Positions 47,296 to 56,517 of a stretch of 64,000 nt of DNA are shown here, one piece after another (position 1 is the first letter of the stretch; each line of letters starts with the position of its first letter). This stretch comes from Acidobacteriota bacterium (GTDB lineage: Bacteria; Acidobacteriota; Vicinamibacteria; Marinacidobacterales; Marinacidobacteraceae), in NCBI GenBank assembly GCA_022826825.1, contig JAJDUD010000028.1, positions 62,001 through 126,000 of the forward strand. Reading direction: 5' to 3'. The translations under genes were made by a program, and so were the position numbers. The notes beneath the pieces are model-generated. The model did not search any database. It was not told the origin of the DNA and saw only the letters and a list, made by a program, of their open reading frames with translations.

Positions 47296-48228
47296 ATGCA
47301 GGGATACGTCGCGGTTACCGACTACGGCTGGTATGAGCATCTGTCGCGGCAGGCCTTCTGGAGCGAGGTCAACTTCTGGCGTCCTTCCGCACGCGCCGGG
47401 TTCCGGGGCGCGCCGGGCACTCCCTTCTTCTTCAAGCTCAAGCACCCGCACAACGCGGTGTGTGGTTTCGGACAGGTCAACCGCTACGCGCCACTTCCGG
47501 AGTGGCTGGCGTGGGAGTGCTTCGGGGAAGGGAACGGAGCGCCTTCCTACGGGGCCATGAAAGCCCGGTTGCAGAGAATCCGAGCCCGAAGGAGTTCCAG
47601 TGATACCGGCGGCATCGGCTGTATTGTGCTGAGCAATGCAGTCTTCTTTCCGAGCAATTTCTGGATTCCGCAGCCCGTGGACTGGTCTGCGAACAACCTG
47701 ACGAGCAAGCGGTACGACCTTTCGCGAGACGAGGGACACCGCATCTGGAAGGCTTGCATGCGGCACGTGGCGGACCTCGGCGACGTGGGCTACTGGCCAG
47801 CGGATGCTCCAGGGGAAAGCCTCGCGCGCTATGGCAAGGGGCAGCTCGTGACGCCGCGGTTGGGTCAGGGGACTTTCCGCATCGCGGTCGCGGACGCGTA
47901 CGGCGGTGCTTGCGCTGTCACCGGAGAACACTCCTTGCCCGCCCTCGAAGCAGCGCATATCAGACCCTATGCTGATGCCGGACCGCACAAGATTTCGAAC
48001 GGACTGCTACTGCGCGCGGACCTACACCGTCTGCTCGATCAAGGTTACGTGACTGTCACGCGTGATTGGCGGCTGGAGGTGAGTCCCCGACTGCGCACTG
48101 ACTATGAGAATGGCCGCAGTTACTACCCGCACCACGGCCGAGGCATTGCGGTTCCTGACGATCCCGGATGTCGACCAGGAGAGGATTTCCTCCGCTGGCA
48201 TAACGACAACGTTTACCTTGGCGGATAG
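47296..48228 (+). CDS. HNH endonuclease (putative restriction-type)
   Basis: YGGACAVTGEHSLPALEAAHIRPYADAGPHKISNGLLLRADLHRLLDQGYVTV is a canonical HNH module; no methyltransferase adjacent. Confidence 0.85.
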   Translation: MQGYVAVTDYGWYEHLSRQAFWSEVNFWRPSARAGFRGAPGTPFFFKLKHPHNAVCGFGQVNRYAPLPEWLAWECFGEGNGAPSYGAMKARLQRIRARRSSSDTGGIGCIVLSNAVFFPSNFWIPQPVDWSANNLTSKRYDLSRDEGHRIWKACMRHVADLGDVGYWPADAPGESLARYGKGQLVTPRLGQGTFRIAVADAYGGACAVTGEHSLPALEAAHIRPYADAGPHKISNGLLLRADLHRLLDQGYVTVTRDWRLEVSPRLRTDYENGRSYYPHHGRGIAVPDDPGCRPGEDFLRWHNDNVYLGG

Positions 48229-48271
48229 GTCGGACGCCGGACGCGTTGTGACGTCGCGTTAGCGGTCGCTT

Positions 48272-48292
48272 AGACCCAGCAAGTAGCGCCGT
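48272..48292. repeat. 21-bp imperfect direct repeat, right copy flanking the HNH gene
   Basis: AGACCCAGCAAGTAGCGCCGT; see left copy. Confidence 0.6.
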
Positions 48293-48309
48293 CACCGCCA
48301 GCGGCACGC

Positions 48310-48338
48310 GTGCCGGCCGGAGGCCGGCGTTCCAAGCC
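48310..48338. repeat. 29-bp dispersed palindrome
   Basis: GTGCCGGCCGGAGGCCGGCGTTCCAAGCC. Confidence 0.6.
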
Positions 48339-48358
48339 GTACTGGCCGCTCCGCACCC

Positions 48359-51300
48359 CTACTCCTCCTCCTCGCTCTCCTCGGGCGGCCGCGGCCGATC
48401 CAGGCGGATCGACACGCCGCCGAAGAACTCGCTGGTGTTCCGGTTGACCTTGTGATCGCCGTCCAGCAGGTACTGCAGGACCGCGGTGTCCCAGGCGAGT
48501 CCCGCTGACGCCACGACCTTCATCCAGTCGCCGTAAGCCGGCTCGTCGGGCGCCTCGGTGCCGGCAGCCCAGATGGTGATCTTGGGGTCCCAGCCGCGCC
48601 CGGCTCCGCGGCCCGGTGTGCTCGCGCGGCGGCCCTTGATGGGCATCTGGATGTTCACGCCGTTGTGGAGGTCCATATGGAACACCTCCGGTTCGAACTG
48701 CATTCCGTAGCGGCGGTAGCGGTCGTAGGTTCGCCGGTTCATCGCCGCCACCAGGCTCGTGTCCTGGATGGCGTTCGTGATGTAGCCGCGGATCTTGAGC
48801 GCCGCGGCCTTGTGCCGGGGGAACTCGGGGTCGTCGATCACGTCGAAGCCGGGCATGAACCAGCCCTTGTTGAACCCCCAGTTCCGCTCGGTGCGCCGGC
48901 CGGCCCGGACCAGGCCGCTGAACTCGCTGAAGAGCTGGACGAGCTGGTGCGCCGGGTAGCCGTGCGGGTTCAGGAAGATGTCCGGGAGCCACATCCGCCA
49001 CAGGCGGGGCCGGACCTCCGCCTCCGGATAGATCGGCATCGGCTGGTCGGCATCCGTCGTGGAGTCGATCCCGAGGGATCCCCAGTAGCCGGCGTGCAGG
49101 ATGTGCTCCCGGTTGATCTGGTGCATGTCCCAGGCGAGCTGGGCGCCGTCGGGGTTCTGCATCGGGTGGAAGACGATGTTCACCTTGTCGAGGTTCTTCT
49201 TCCGTTCGGGGTCGGTGAGCAGCATCTCGGCCAGCCGCAGCACGTGCGAGGTCGAGGAGACCTCGTTGGCGTGCTGCCGGGCGCTGTAGAGGATGGTCGG
49301 CTTCAGCAGACTCGCCTTTCGTTGCGACCAGTGCGAGGAGTCCATGGGCGGCATCAGGTCCATCGCCCAGGTGGACTGGCCCAGGTAGCTCTCGCCGACC
49401 TGGTAAACGGTGGCCTCGGGGAACTCGGACATCCTCGCCAGGATCCCGTAGGACTCGGCGGGAGAGATCGGGGAGTCCCACTGCACGAGCTGGTCGTCGT
49501 TCCCGGTCGCGTCCCGGAAGGTCATGATGTCCGGGAAGGGAGGCGGCGCCCCGTTCGCCGCCAGGGTCGCCACCCGCTCCGTGTCCGACCCGTAGCCCCA
49601 GTCCCAGGCGGCGGCGATCTCCAGCTCGCCGAGCCCCGCGAACGCCAGCTCGTCCGCATAGAGGCCGGCGCCGCGCAGTCCGGCGAGCAGATCCAGCACT
49701 CCGGCGACCTGCGCGGCGGACATGATCCGCTCGTCGGCGTCGTCCTCACCGTGGCGTTCCACGTAGTAGTCCCGCTCATCCTCGTCCGTGTCCACCTTCA
49801 CCCACAGCCGGAGGCTGTCGAGCCCGGTGTTTCCGGCGCTCACCCGCGCCGTCATCGCCTTCGGCCGGCCCACCTCCACCTTGGGGATGTTCCGCCGCAC
49901 GGTTCCGGTTCGTCCGTCGGTCGTCGTGTAGTCCACCACGATCGCCGGGCGGCTGGTCTTGAACCCCGTGAAGAGGATGTGCGCGGTCCCCGGGGTGCCG
50001 TCGGTCTTCCCCCGCATCTCGGGAATCACCCGGCCGCCGTAGGTCAGTTCCGTTCCCAGCGAGTTCCGTCCCATGTGGCGCAGGAAGGAGTGGGTCACGA
50101 AGTAGATGTCCTCGTGCATCGCGTCGTGGGTGGACTCGATCTCCTGTTCCACCCCCAGGAGGCGCTCCGGTTCCGAGAGCGAGAGCACCACCTTCAACTG
50201 GCCGAAGTACGGCGCGTCCACGGGCCCCCGCGGTTTCCCCTCGTGGAGCTCCATGATGGTGTCGTAGACGCGGGCCAGGGTGTCCGACTGGTAGTGGTCC
50301 CAGAACGCCTCGGCGTCCATGCGGATCCGCTCGTCCACCACGGTTTCCCCGTCAACTTCGGCGGTGATCTGGCCGGTGGTGACCTGGATCAGTTCGTAGT
50401 CGGGATACCGGTCGAAGAACGGCCGGGAAACGACCCGCGGCTCGAACGTCTCGTTCAGCAGGACCTCCCCGTCCGCGCCCTCGGCCACGATCTGGTACGC
50501 GGGAGCATCCTGCTCCGTGCGCAACTCGAACCCCACGTCCCCCAGGTCGAGCGCCAGCGCCTCGGCCATGATCTCGTCGGCGGGGAACATGGCGTGCTGC
50601 CAGCGCAGCGGGGTGTGCATCGCCTGCTGCGGCCAGTCCGGGGGCGGCCGGTGCTCGCGGAAGAGCAGCCGGACGCGCGCCGTGGGCGTCCCGCTCTCGC
50701 GGAGCTCCAGCAGCCGGGGCAGGACCACTTCCTCGATCCAGCTATAGCCCTGCCGGTAGGCGGAGAGGACCACCACGTCGCCGTCGGACACCGAGGCTCC
50801 CCGGCCGCGGAGGTCGGCCACCAACTCGTCGCGGAGCGAGTGGCGCACGGCGGCCGGTTCGCTCAGGGCGACCATGACCCGGACCCGGTCACCCCGGCCG
50901 ACCGCCGGCAGCAGCTGGTCCTGCACGATCCCCCGGAACTCCTCGACCTCGGAGGGCACCGCGAACTCCTCCTCGTGGATGACGGCCGCGTTGTCCACGT
51001 TCCGGTCATCGAGTTCGACCGTCGCGTCACCGAGGCCGAGGCGCTCGGCCGCCGCGGCGACGAAGTCGTCGAGCCCCGGTGCCGGGTCCTTCACCGAGAG
51101 CAGGATCTTCGAGCTCTCGATCCCGAGATGGGAGATCTCCGCGGCGATCCGTTCCAGCTTGTAGAGCGCCGCCGCCGCCTGCCCGCCGGGGCTCCGCTGC
51201 GTGAGGAACTTCCAGGTGTTGAACTCGACGGCGTCCACCGTGGGGTGGTCCTTCATGCGGTTCGCGGCGTCGAGGTGAGGCAGTCCCACGGCGGTCTGGT

Positions 51301-52483
51301 AGAGCGCTCGGGACAGCCCGGCCTGGTCGCCTCCGGTGATCGCGAGCGCCGGCTTCTTGCCGAACGCCTCCGGAATCACGCCGACGAAACCCTCGCCGGC
51401 TCCGAGGTCCGGTATCGCAAGGTCGGCGAGCAGCGGGTTCTCGCCGGCGGTGCCGATCACCACCAGGGTCGGGGCCTTGTCCGGTTCGTCGACATCGCCC
51501 GCGGCGGCCGCGACCGGGAAGTCCATCCCGGAGGACTCGAGGCCCAGCCGGGCGGCCAGCGCGACCGTACCCCCGGGATCTTCGGCGGTCACCGCCAGCC
51601 GCGAGTCGAGCCGGTCCGGGATGCGGTCGCCGTTCGAGTCACCCAGCAGCCCGTCGGGTTCGTAGAGGACGGCGAGCCCGAGGTCGTCCTTGGCGCCGGA
51701 ACCGGGCCGGCCCGGAACGGGTCCGGGCTCCGCGGTGGCGGGGTCGTGGCTGACCGACGCCTCGGACTCGCCGCCGTCGTGCGCGGCGACCACCCGCAGG
51801 GTGGCGAGGCTGTCGAAGCGCAGGTCGTTACCGGCGGATTCCACGGCCGCGGTGATGGCGTTCGCGGCGGCGGCGTCGGCCGCGCTCACCCGCACTTCGG
51901 CGGCGGCCAGCGCGTTCGCACCGGCTTCCACCTCGACCCGCACGGTGTGCGCGGCGCCCGCCGCGTCTCCGGCGGCGCTCATCACCGCCGCCTCGACGTC
52001 CCTGAGGGACTCGCCGTCCATGCGGAAGACGTGCGGCGCCCGGGAGGCGAGCCACGCGGCGGCGGCGGCGAGGCCGGCGTCGTCACCGCCGCGGACCCCG
52101 ACGATCACGGAGTCTCCCGCGGTGTGGAGTTCCACGGCGCCCCGTCCGGCGGCGAGATCGCCCATCCCGGACATCCCGAGCCGGGACAGCGCCTCGTCGC
52201 CCACGGCGATCTCCATCTCCGCGTCGGTGGGCATCGGGAGGTCGAGCGCCAGGGTCTCGAAACCGAGCCGGGCGGCGAGGTCGGCGGCGATCGCGACCTG
52301 GGCCGCCGTGGGGGAGCCCGGCAGCACGACCCGGGCGTTCAGCCGGTCGGCGACGCCGTCCCCGTTCGTGTCGGAAACGGCTCCGCCCAGCGCGTAGAGC
52401 GCGGCGAGCGACTCCGGCTGCGCGGCCGCGGGGGCGGCGGCGAGCACAACGGCAAGACTGAAGACAACGGCAGAAGAACGCAC
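48359..52483 (-). CDS. Secreted M14-family zinc carboxypeptidase, large
   Basis: Signal peptide MRSSAVVFSLAVVLAAAPAAA; ILYSARQHANEVSSTSHVLRLAEMLL (HxNE); VNIVFHPMQNPDGAQLA; N-terminal DTNGDGVADRLN and DSNGDRIPDRLD motifs. Confidence 0.85.
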   Translation of the reverse strand: MRSSAVVFSLAVVLAAAPAAAQPESLAALYALGGAVSDTNGDGVADRLNARVVLPGSPTAAQVAIAADLAARLGFETLALDLPMPTDAEMEIAVGDEALSRLGMSGMGDLAAGRGAVELHTAGDSVIVGVRGGDDAGLAAAAAWLASRAPHVFRMDGESLRDVEAAVMSAAGDAAGAAHTVRVEVEAGANALAAAEVRVSAADAAAANAITAAVESAGNDLRFDSLATLRVVAAHDGGESEASVSHDPATAEPGPVPGRPGSGAKDDLGLAVLYEPDGLLGDSNGDRIPDRLDSRLAVTAEDPGGTVALAARLGLESSGMDFPVAAAAGDVDEPDKAPTLVVIGTAGENPLLADLAIPDLGAGEGFVGVIPEAFGKKPALAITGGDQAGLSRALYQTAVGLPHLDAANRMKDHPTVDAVEFNTWKFLTQRSPGGQAAAALYKLERIAAEISHLGIESSKILLSVKDPAPGLDDFVAAAAERLGLGDATVELDDRNVDNAAVIHEEEFAVPSEVEEFRGIVQDQLLPAVGRGDRVRVMVALSEPAAVRHSLRDELVADLRGRGASVSDGDVVVLSAYRQGYSWIEEVVLPRLLELRESGTPTARVRLLFREHRPPPDWPQQAMHTPLRWQHAMFPADEIMAEALALDLGDVGFELRTEQDAPAYQIVAEGADGEVLLNETFEPRVVSRPFFDRYPDYELIQVTTGQITAEVDGETVVDERIRMDAEAFWDHYQSDTLARVYDTIMELHEGKPRGPVDAPYFGQLKVVLSLSEPERLLGVEQEIESTHDAMHEDIYFVTHSFLRHMGRNSLGTELTYGGRVIPEMRGKTDGTPGTAHILFTGFKTSRPAIVVDYTTTDGRTGTVRRNIPKVEVGRPKAMTARVSAGNTGLDSLRLWVKVDTDEDERDYYVERHGEDDADERIMSAAQVAGVLDLLAGLRGAGLYADELAFAGLGELEIAAAWDWGYGSDTERVATLAANGAPPPFPDIMTFRDATGNDDQLVQWDSPISPAESYGILARMSEFPEATVYQVGESYLGQSTWAMDLMPPMDSSHWSQRKASLLKPTILYSARQHANEVSSTSHVLRLAEMLLTDPERKKNLDKVNIVFHPMQNPDGAQLAWDMHQINREHILHAGYWGSLGIDSTTDADQPMPIYPEAEVRPRLWRMWLPDIFLNPHGYPAHQLVQLFSEFSGLVRAGRRTERNWGFNKGWFMPGFDVIDDPEFPRHKAAALKIRGYITNAIQDTSLVAAMNRRTYDRYRRYGMQFEPEVFHMDLHNGVNIQMPIKGRRASTPGRGAGRGWDPKITIWAAGTEAPDEPAYGDWMKVVASAGLAWDTAVLQYLLDGDHKVNRNTSEFFGGVSIRLDRPRPPEESEEEE

Positions 52484-52786
52484 TTCACAGCCTCCTTCCC
52501 AATCGGAGAACCGGGGAACCGCCCATTGTAGGGGGTGGGTGCGCGCGCCTCGGACGGTGCCTCTTCAGCCCGTCAGCTTCGTGCGCCGGAGTCCGCTGGG
52601 CGCAAGCTCCCCGCATTCGTAGGGCCGGCAGGCGGAAGCGCCCCGCATTTGCCGGGCCGGGCCGGCGCTCCTTCGCTTCGACTTTTCCACATTGCATGCG
52701 GGAACGGGAAAAAACGGGTCGGAATTCCGTCTAGGGAATTAGAGGACGACGATGGGTCCTCCCCTGCATCCACCAAGGAGCCCTCG

Positions 52787-53206
52787 ATGCCCACCCACCC
52801 CCCGCTGCAACCCTCAGCCCCCGAGTCATCCAGAAAGCCGGCCCAATCACCGGCGGACGCCCATCTATCCGGTCCGGGCGCTCCTGCCGCGAAACCGGCT
52901 CGGGAAGGCACGCTGTTCCATCTGCTCGTGGAGCGCGGATGGGATCCCGAGCTCGCCCATACTGCGGACCAGCGGGTACACACCATGACTTCGAAGATCG
53001 CTGCCGCCGGCCTGCAGCCGGTGCTGGCGGAGCTCCGGCAGATCCGCGAGAGCATGGCCTCGAATCTGGACAAGACCGAGACCAACCTGCGGCGTGAGAT
53101 GGCGGAGCGCGAGGCCCGGCTCATCAAGTGGATGTTCGGGGCGATGCTGGCGCAGACGGCGGTCATCGTCGGATTCGTGGTCGGAGTGGTGCCCCTCCTG
53201 AAGTAG
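52787..53206 (+). CDS. Coiled-coil protein with C-terminal TM segment, paralog 2
   Basis: REGTLFHLLVERGWDPELAHTADQRVHTM aligns with paralog 1; AAGGAG 6 nt upstream of the ATG; TM MFGAMLAQTAVIVGFVVGVVPLLK. Confidence 0.7.
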   Translation: MPTHPPLQPSAPESSRKPAQSPADAHLSGPGAPAAKPAREGTLFHLLVERGWDPELAHTADQRVHTMTSKIAAAGLQPVLAELRQIRESMASNLDKTETNLRREMAEREARLIKWMFGAMLAQTAVIVGFVVGVVPLLK

Positions 53207-53285
53207 CCGCTTCCGCCCGTCCAAGGCACGGAGTCCCGGAGCCGGTTGGTCCGAGTCTTGGCCGTTGGCCGAGACGGAGGGCGGC

Positions 53286-53509
53286 AGCTCCCCGCATTCG
53301 CGACGCCGGTGGGCGCGAGCTCCCCGCATTGACGAGGCCGATGAGCACAAGCTCCCCGCACTGGCAGCGCCGGTGGGCGCAAGCTCCCCGCACTGATGGG
53401 GCCGGTGAGCGTCAGCTCCCCGCACTCGCGGGGCCGGTGAAGGTCAGCTCCCCGCATTCGCGGGGCCGGTGGGGATCAGCTCCCCGCATTCGGGGGGCCG
53501 GCGGGCGTC
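53286..53509. repeat. Tandem array, 7 x 32 bp (type A units)
   Basis: Units begin AGCTCCCCGCAyT... at 53286, 53318, 53350, 53382, 53414, 53446 and 53478. Confidence 0.9.
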
Positions 53510-53593
53510 AGCTTCTTTCCCGCTGTCAAGCGACATCTAAAACTGGGCCACCCCCCGCGGGTCGGACCAGAAGGTGTGGGGTGAGTCGGGGAC

Positions 53594-53945
53594 TTCCAGC
53601 CTTGGGCGATACGGAAGCCTGCGGGTTCCAGCCTTGGGCGATACGGAAGCCGGCGGATGCAAGCCTTGGGCGATACGGAAGCCTGCGGGTTCCAGCCTTG
53701 GGCGATACGAGAGCCTGCGGATTCCAGCCTTGGGCGATACGGAAGCCTGCGGGTTCCAGCTTTGGGCGATACGGAGGCCTGCGGGTTCAAGCCTGGGGCG
53801 CTACGCGAGCCGGCGGGGGTCAGCTTCCCGCATTCGGGGGGCCGGCGGGGGTCAGCTTCCCGCATTCGGGGGGCCGGTGGGTGTCAGCTTCCCGCATTCG
53901 CGAGGCCGGTGGGGACAAGCTCCCCGCATTCGTGGCGCCGGTTGG
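53594..53945. repeat. Tandem array, 11 x 32 bp: seven type B units followed in register by four type A units
   Basis: TTCCAGCCTTGGGCGATACGGAAGCCTGCGGG at 53594 through 53786, then GGTCAGCTTCCCGCATTCGGGGGGCCGGCGGG at 53818 through 53914. Confidence 0.9.
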
Positions 53946-54210
53946 CGGCGACTTCGGCGTCGGTGCCGTGAGGATGGGCAGGGTTGCGACGTGCGCGGCG
54001 CAGAGCGCCGCGCGTGCCGACCAGAGGTCTACTGTGGCTCCTGTGTAAGTCGCTGATTCAGCGTCGTGTTGCACGCTGTGCCGTATCCGGCTATCACTGT
54101 GGGTACCACGTCTGCGCAGATCGAGTCGAACGGGAACTTTCGAGAACGCACGGGCCACTACGGCATGAGAGTCAGCCGACCCAACGTTGAACTCTTGGAC
54201 CGGGCGGGGG

Positions 54211-55731
54211 TCACGCCAAACCTGCGCGATTGCTCTTGACGAGGGTTAGGTCACACTGGAGATTGCGGTGCGCCTGGTAGACATACGCCTGGTTCTCGTC
54301 CCTGCAGATTCCGCGGCGAACCAGTGCCCGCACCGTTCGCCTCAGGCGCGGAAGATAACGGAACTCGTACTCCTCGTAGCTCATCTCCCTGCGCCTCGCG
54401 CGGCGTTCGAACAGGGCTGCAAGTTCGTCTACGGTGAGGTCGCCGGCAAAGTCCACGTAATGCTTGCGAATCAGCCTTTTGAACTGGCCAAAATGCATCA
54501 TGATCGCCATCTCGAAGATAGTGGTCTTTTCGAAGACGGCGCCATGGCACCGCGCCCATTCCGAACGCTCCTTGGCCACATGGTCCGACAACGTGTCGTG
54601 TTGAATGCTGGGGAAGTGGTGGTGCGCGACGTGATAGTCCTCGCCGAACGAATCGTCGTAGCCCCCGAGAATCGTTCCCGAAGTGACGTGCTTCACGTGC
54701 CTTCCCTCATCGTCGAATTCGAGGAATCCGTGCTGCCCGACGTTGATGACCGCCAAGAAGGTCGACATCGCGAAAAGCGGTTGCAGATAGACGAGAAATA
54801 GAAACAACAGCGCCGCGGCAGCACTGGACCCCGTGCCGATCAACAGTGCGAGGATGCCTGACGGGACCAAGACCCAGTAGATCGCCATCCCCCGCAGCAA
54901 GGTTGCACTCGCACGATCGATCACGGTGGTGACGCCCCGCTCCCGGTGGAACTCGACCAGGCTGGCGATACCGCTCAGGTGCCGGAACATCCGCCACTGG
55001 TAGAGCATCAGGTCGCCGGACTTGGTACGGTCGAGGTCCCAGAGGTAGACGGTGTCCCCTTTTCCGCCATCCAATCGGTGGTGCAGCAGAATGTGGGATG
55101 TCGAGAAGTTGTACGGTACGGTCCCGAAGAAGACACCCAGCCAGTTCTCGAAGAAGTTGCCAATCCGTTGGCCGATCCAGGGGCGGTACATCCGTCCACC
55201 CGAGAGGTGGCCCTCTCGGTGCGCGAGCGTGTAGGCGGTGGCCATGTTGCGCCCGCCGGGACCGACCCACAGGAAGTAGTAGATGGCAACCAGCCACCAT
55301 GGCAGGGACCCAAAGGCGATCTGCCACGCAAACACCGCGCCAAGGAGCGAAGCGGTGCCAACGGTCGACAGGATTGCCGCTGCGAAGTAATCCACATGCA
55401 CCGGCCGCCGATAGACGTACTTGGCGGCAAAACGCCGCAATGCGGATGAGCCGTCGACAAGTCGATAGATGGGGCTCACAATCCGGTCTAGCCCGTGCCT
55501 GAAGGCCTGCCCCTGGATCACCACCGGCACAGCCCAAAGCACAGCAAAGTTGAGCGTCAGCAACATCCCCAGGACTTTGCGGATGCCGACAAACATGGGC
55601 ACGCACCACGGGAATCCCGGCTCGGCGCGCACGGCCTGTCCGATGCCGATTCGTCTCCCCAGCCACCGAGCCGAAGATGACTGGGAATCCGTTCGGGACG
55701 GACGTACCTCTCCGACCGCAGCGACCCGCAA
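54211..55731 (-). CDS. Integral-membrane fatty acid desaturase/hydroxylase-like diiron protein
   Basis: Histidine boxes HREGH, HILLHH, HVAHHH with several TM segments; the start may be the internal Met at 55596. Confidence 0.7.
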   Translation of the reverse strand: MRVAAVGEVRPSRTDSQSSSARWLGRRIGIGQAVRAEPGFPWCVPMFVGIRKVLGMLLTLNFAVLWAVPVVIQGQAFRHGLDRIVSPIYRLVDGSSALRRFAAKYVYRRPVHVDYFAAAILSTVGTASLLGAVFAWQIAFGSLPWWLVAIYYFLWVGPGGRNMATAYTLAHREGHLSGGRMYRPWIGQRIGNFFENWLGVFFGTVPYNFSTSHILLHHRLDGGKGDTVYLWDLDRTKSGDLMLYQWRMFRHLSGIASLVEFHRERGVTTVIDRASATLLRGMAIYWVLVPSGILALLIGTGSSAAAALLFLFLVYLQPLFAMSTFLAVINVGQHGFLEFDDEGRHVKHVTSGTILGGYDDSFGEDYHVAHHHFPSIQHDTLSDHVAKERSEWARCHGAVFEKTTIFEMAIMMHFGQFKRLIRKHYVDFAGDLTVDELAALFERRARRREMSYEEYEFRYLPRLRRTVRALVRRGICRDENQAYVYQAHRNLQCDLTLVKSNRAGLA

Positions 55732-55929
55732 GTTAGAGACCTCCTACGACACCGACCAAGCCAATGTAGCACCTCCTACGCGATATTTCAGCGATTTAAA
55801 GGAGACCATGGTGATATTTTGCCAATTTCCTGGGCCGGGCGCTCTAGCCAGCCGACCCGCGCGGCGGAACCCGGCAGCGACCACCCGGAGCGTGGGGATG
55901 GCCAACAGATTTCGTTCACGGCGGAGGGC

Positions 55930-56035
55930 GTCCACCACGGCCGCTGTCTGGATCGCGGGCGGTCACGTAGTCCTTGCCCTAGCGGGGCACCTCGAAGCCG
56001 GCCTCCTCCAGAGAGGCGTCGTCCCTGGGGCCGCG
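55930..56035 (-). pseudogene. Possible relaxase/mobilization-nuclease remnant with an in-frame TAG
   Basis: Minus-strand manual translation DDASLEEAGFEVPR*GKDYVTARDPDSG resembles the C-terminal EAGxEVxRxGKDYxTxxDPxSG stretch of MobA-type relaxases as recalled. Confidence 0.35.
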
Positions 56036-56262
56036 CCGCCCTGAGTGCCTTTGACGGGAGTCTTCCGGCCTGCTGGACCGCCAGCGCCGAACTGGAGTCT
56101 TCAAGAGTCCAGCACCCCGGTGTGCTGTGCCGCAGCATCACCGGGAGCGATCCTCCCGCCGCCAGCTATGAACTGACCGTGAGAGATCGGCGTGAGATCG
56201 CGACGTTTCCGGTAGCCGTTAGCGGCTCGGACCCTCATCCCGCGTCCGGCTGCGCTGGCGCA

Positions 56263-56517
56263 TCACCTCCAGCGCCCGCCCAACATCGCGGCGAGCGTCT
56301 CGTAGTCCTGGGCCAAGCCTGTCATTCGCCCGTCGAGCCGCTCGAACTGCCGCCGCAAGGTCGCGTTCTCCGCGGCCTGCTGCTCGAACCCCTGCCGCAT
56401 AACTTCGACCTCCTCGGCGTGCTGCTGCCGCTCCTCGGCGTGCTGCCGTTGTTCCCTCTCGAACTGCGCGCACAACCGCTCCAAGGCGGTCATCAACTGA
56501 GTCTCTAGTTCGGTCAT
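56263..56517 (-). CDS. Small coiled-coil protein, MbeD/MobD-like
   Basis: MTELETQLMTALERLCAQFEREQRQHAEERQQHAEEVEVMRQGFEQQAAENATLRRQFERLDGRM; MTELExxLxxALExL opening as in MbeD/MobD; GGAGGG upstream. The ORF can extend to 56640. Confidence 0.45.
   Translation of the reverse strand: MTELETQLMTALERLCAQFEREQRQHAEERQQHAEEVEVMRQGFEQQAAENATLRRQFERLDGRMTGLAQDYETLAAMLGGRWR

Noticed and set aside
48665-52531. 1288-aa plus-strand ORF antisense to the M14 peptidase
   Set aside because: Low-complexity R/G/H/V-rich translation, no domain; the sense strand encodes signal peptide and active-site motifs.
53286-53945. CRISPR array
   Set aside because: Units are contiguous 32-bp tandem repeats without unique spacers, and no cas genes are present.
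53574-54056. Repeat protein encoded by the 32-bp arrays
   Set aside because: Several frames on both strands are equally open, no convincing ribosome-binding site, and the frame is a by-product of the 32-bp period. Kept as a question in findings, not called as a CDS.
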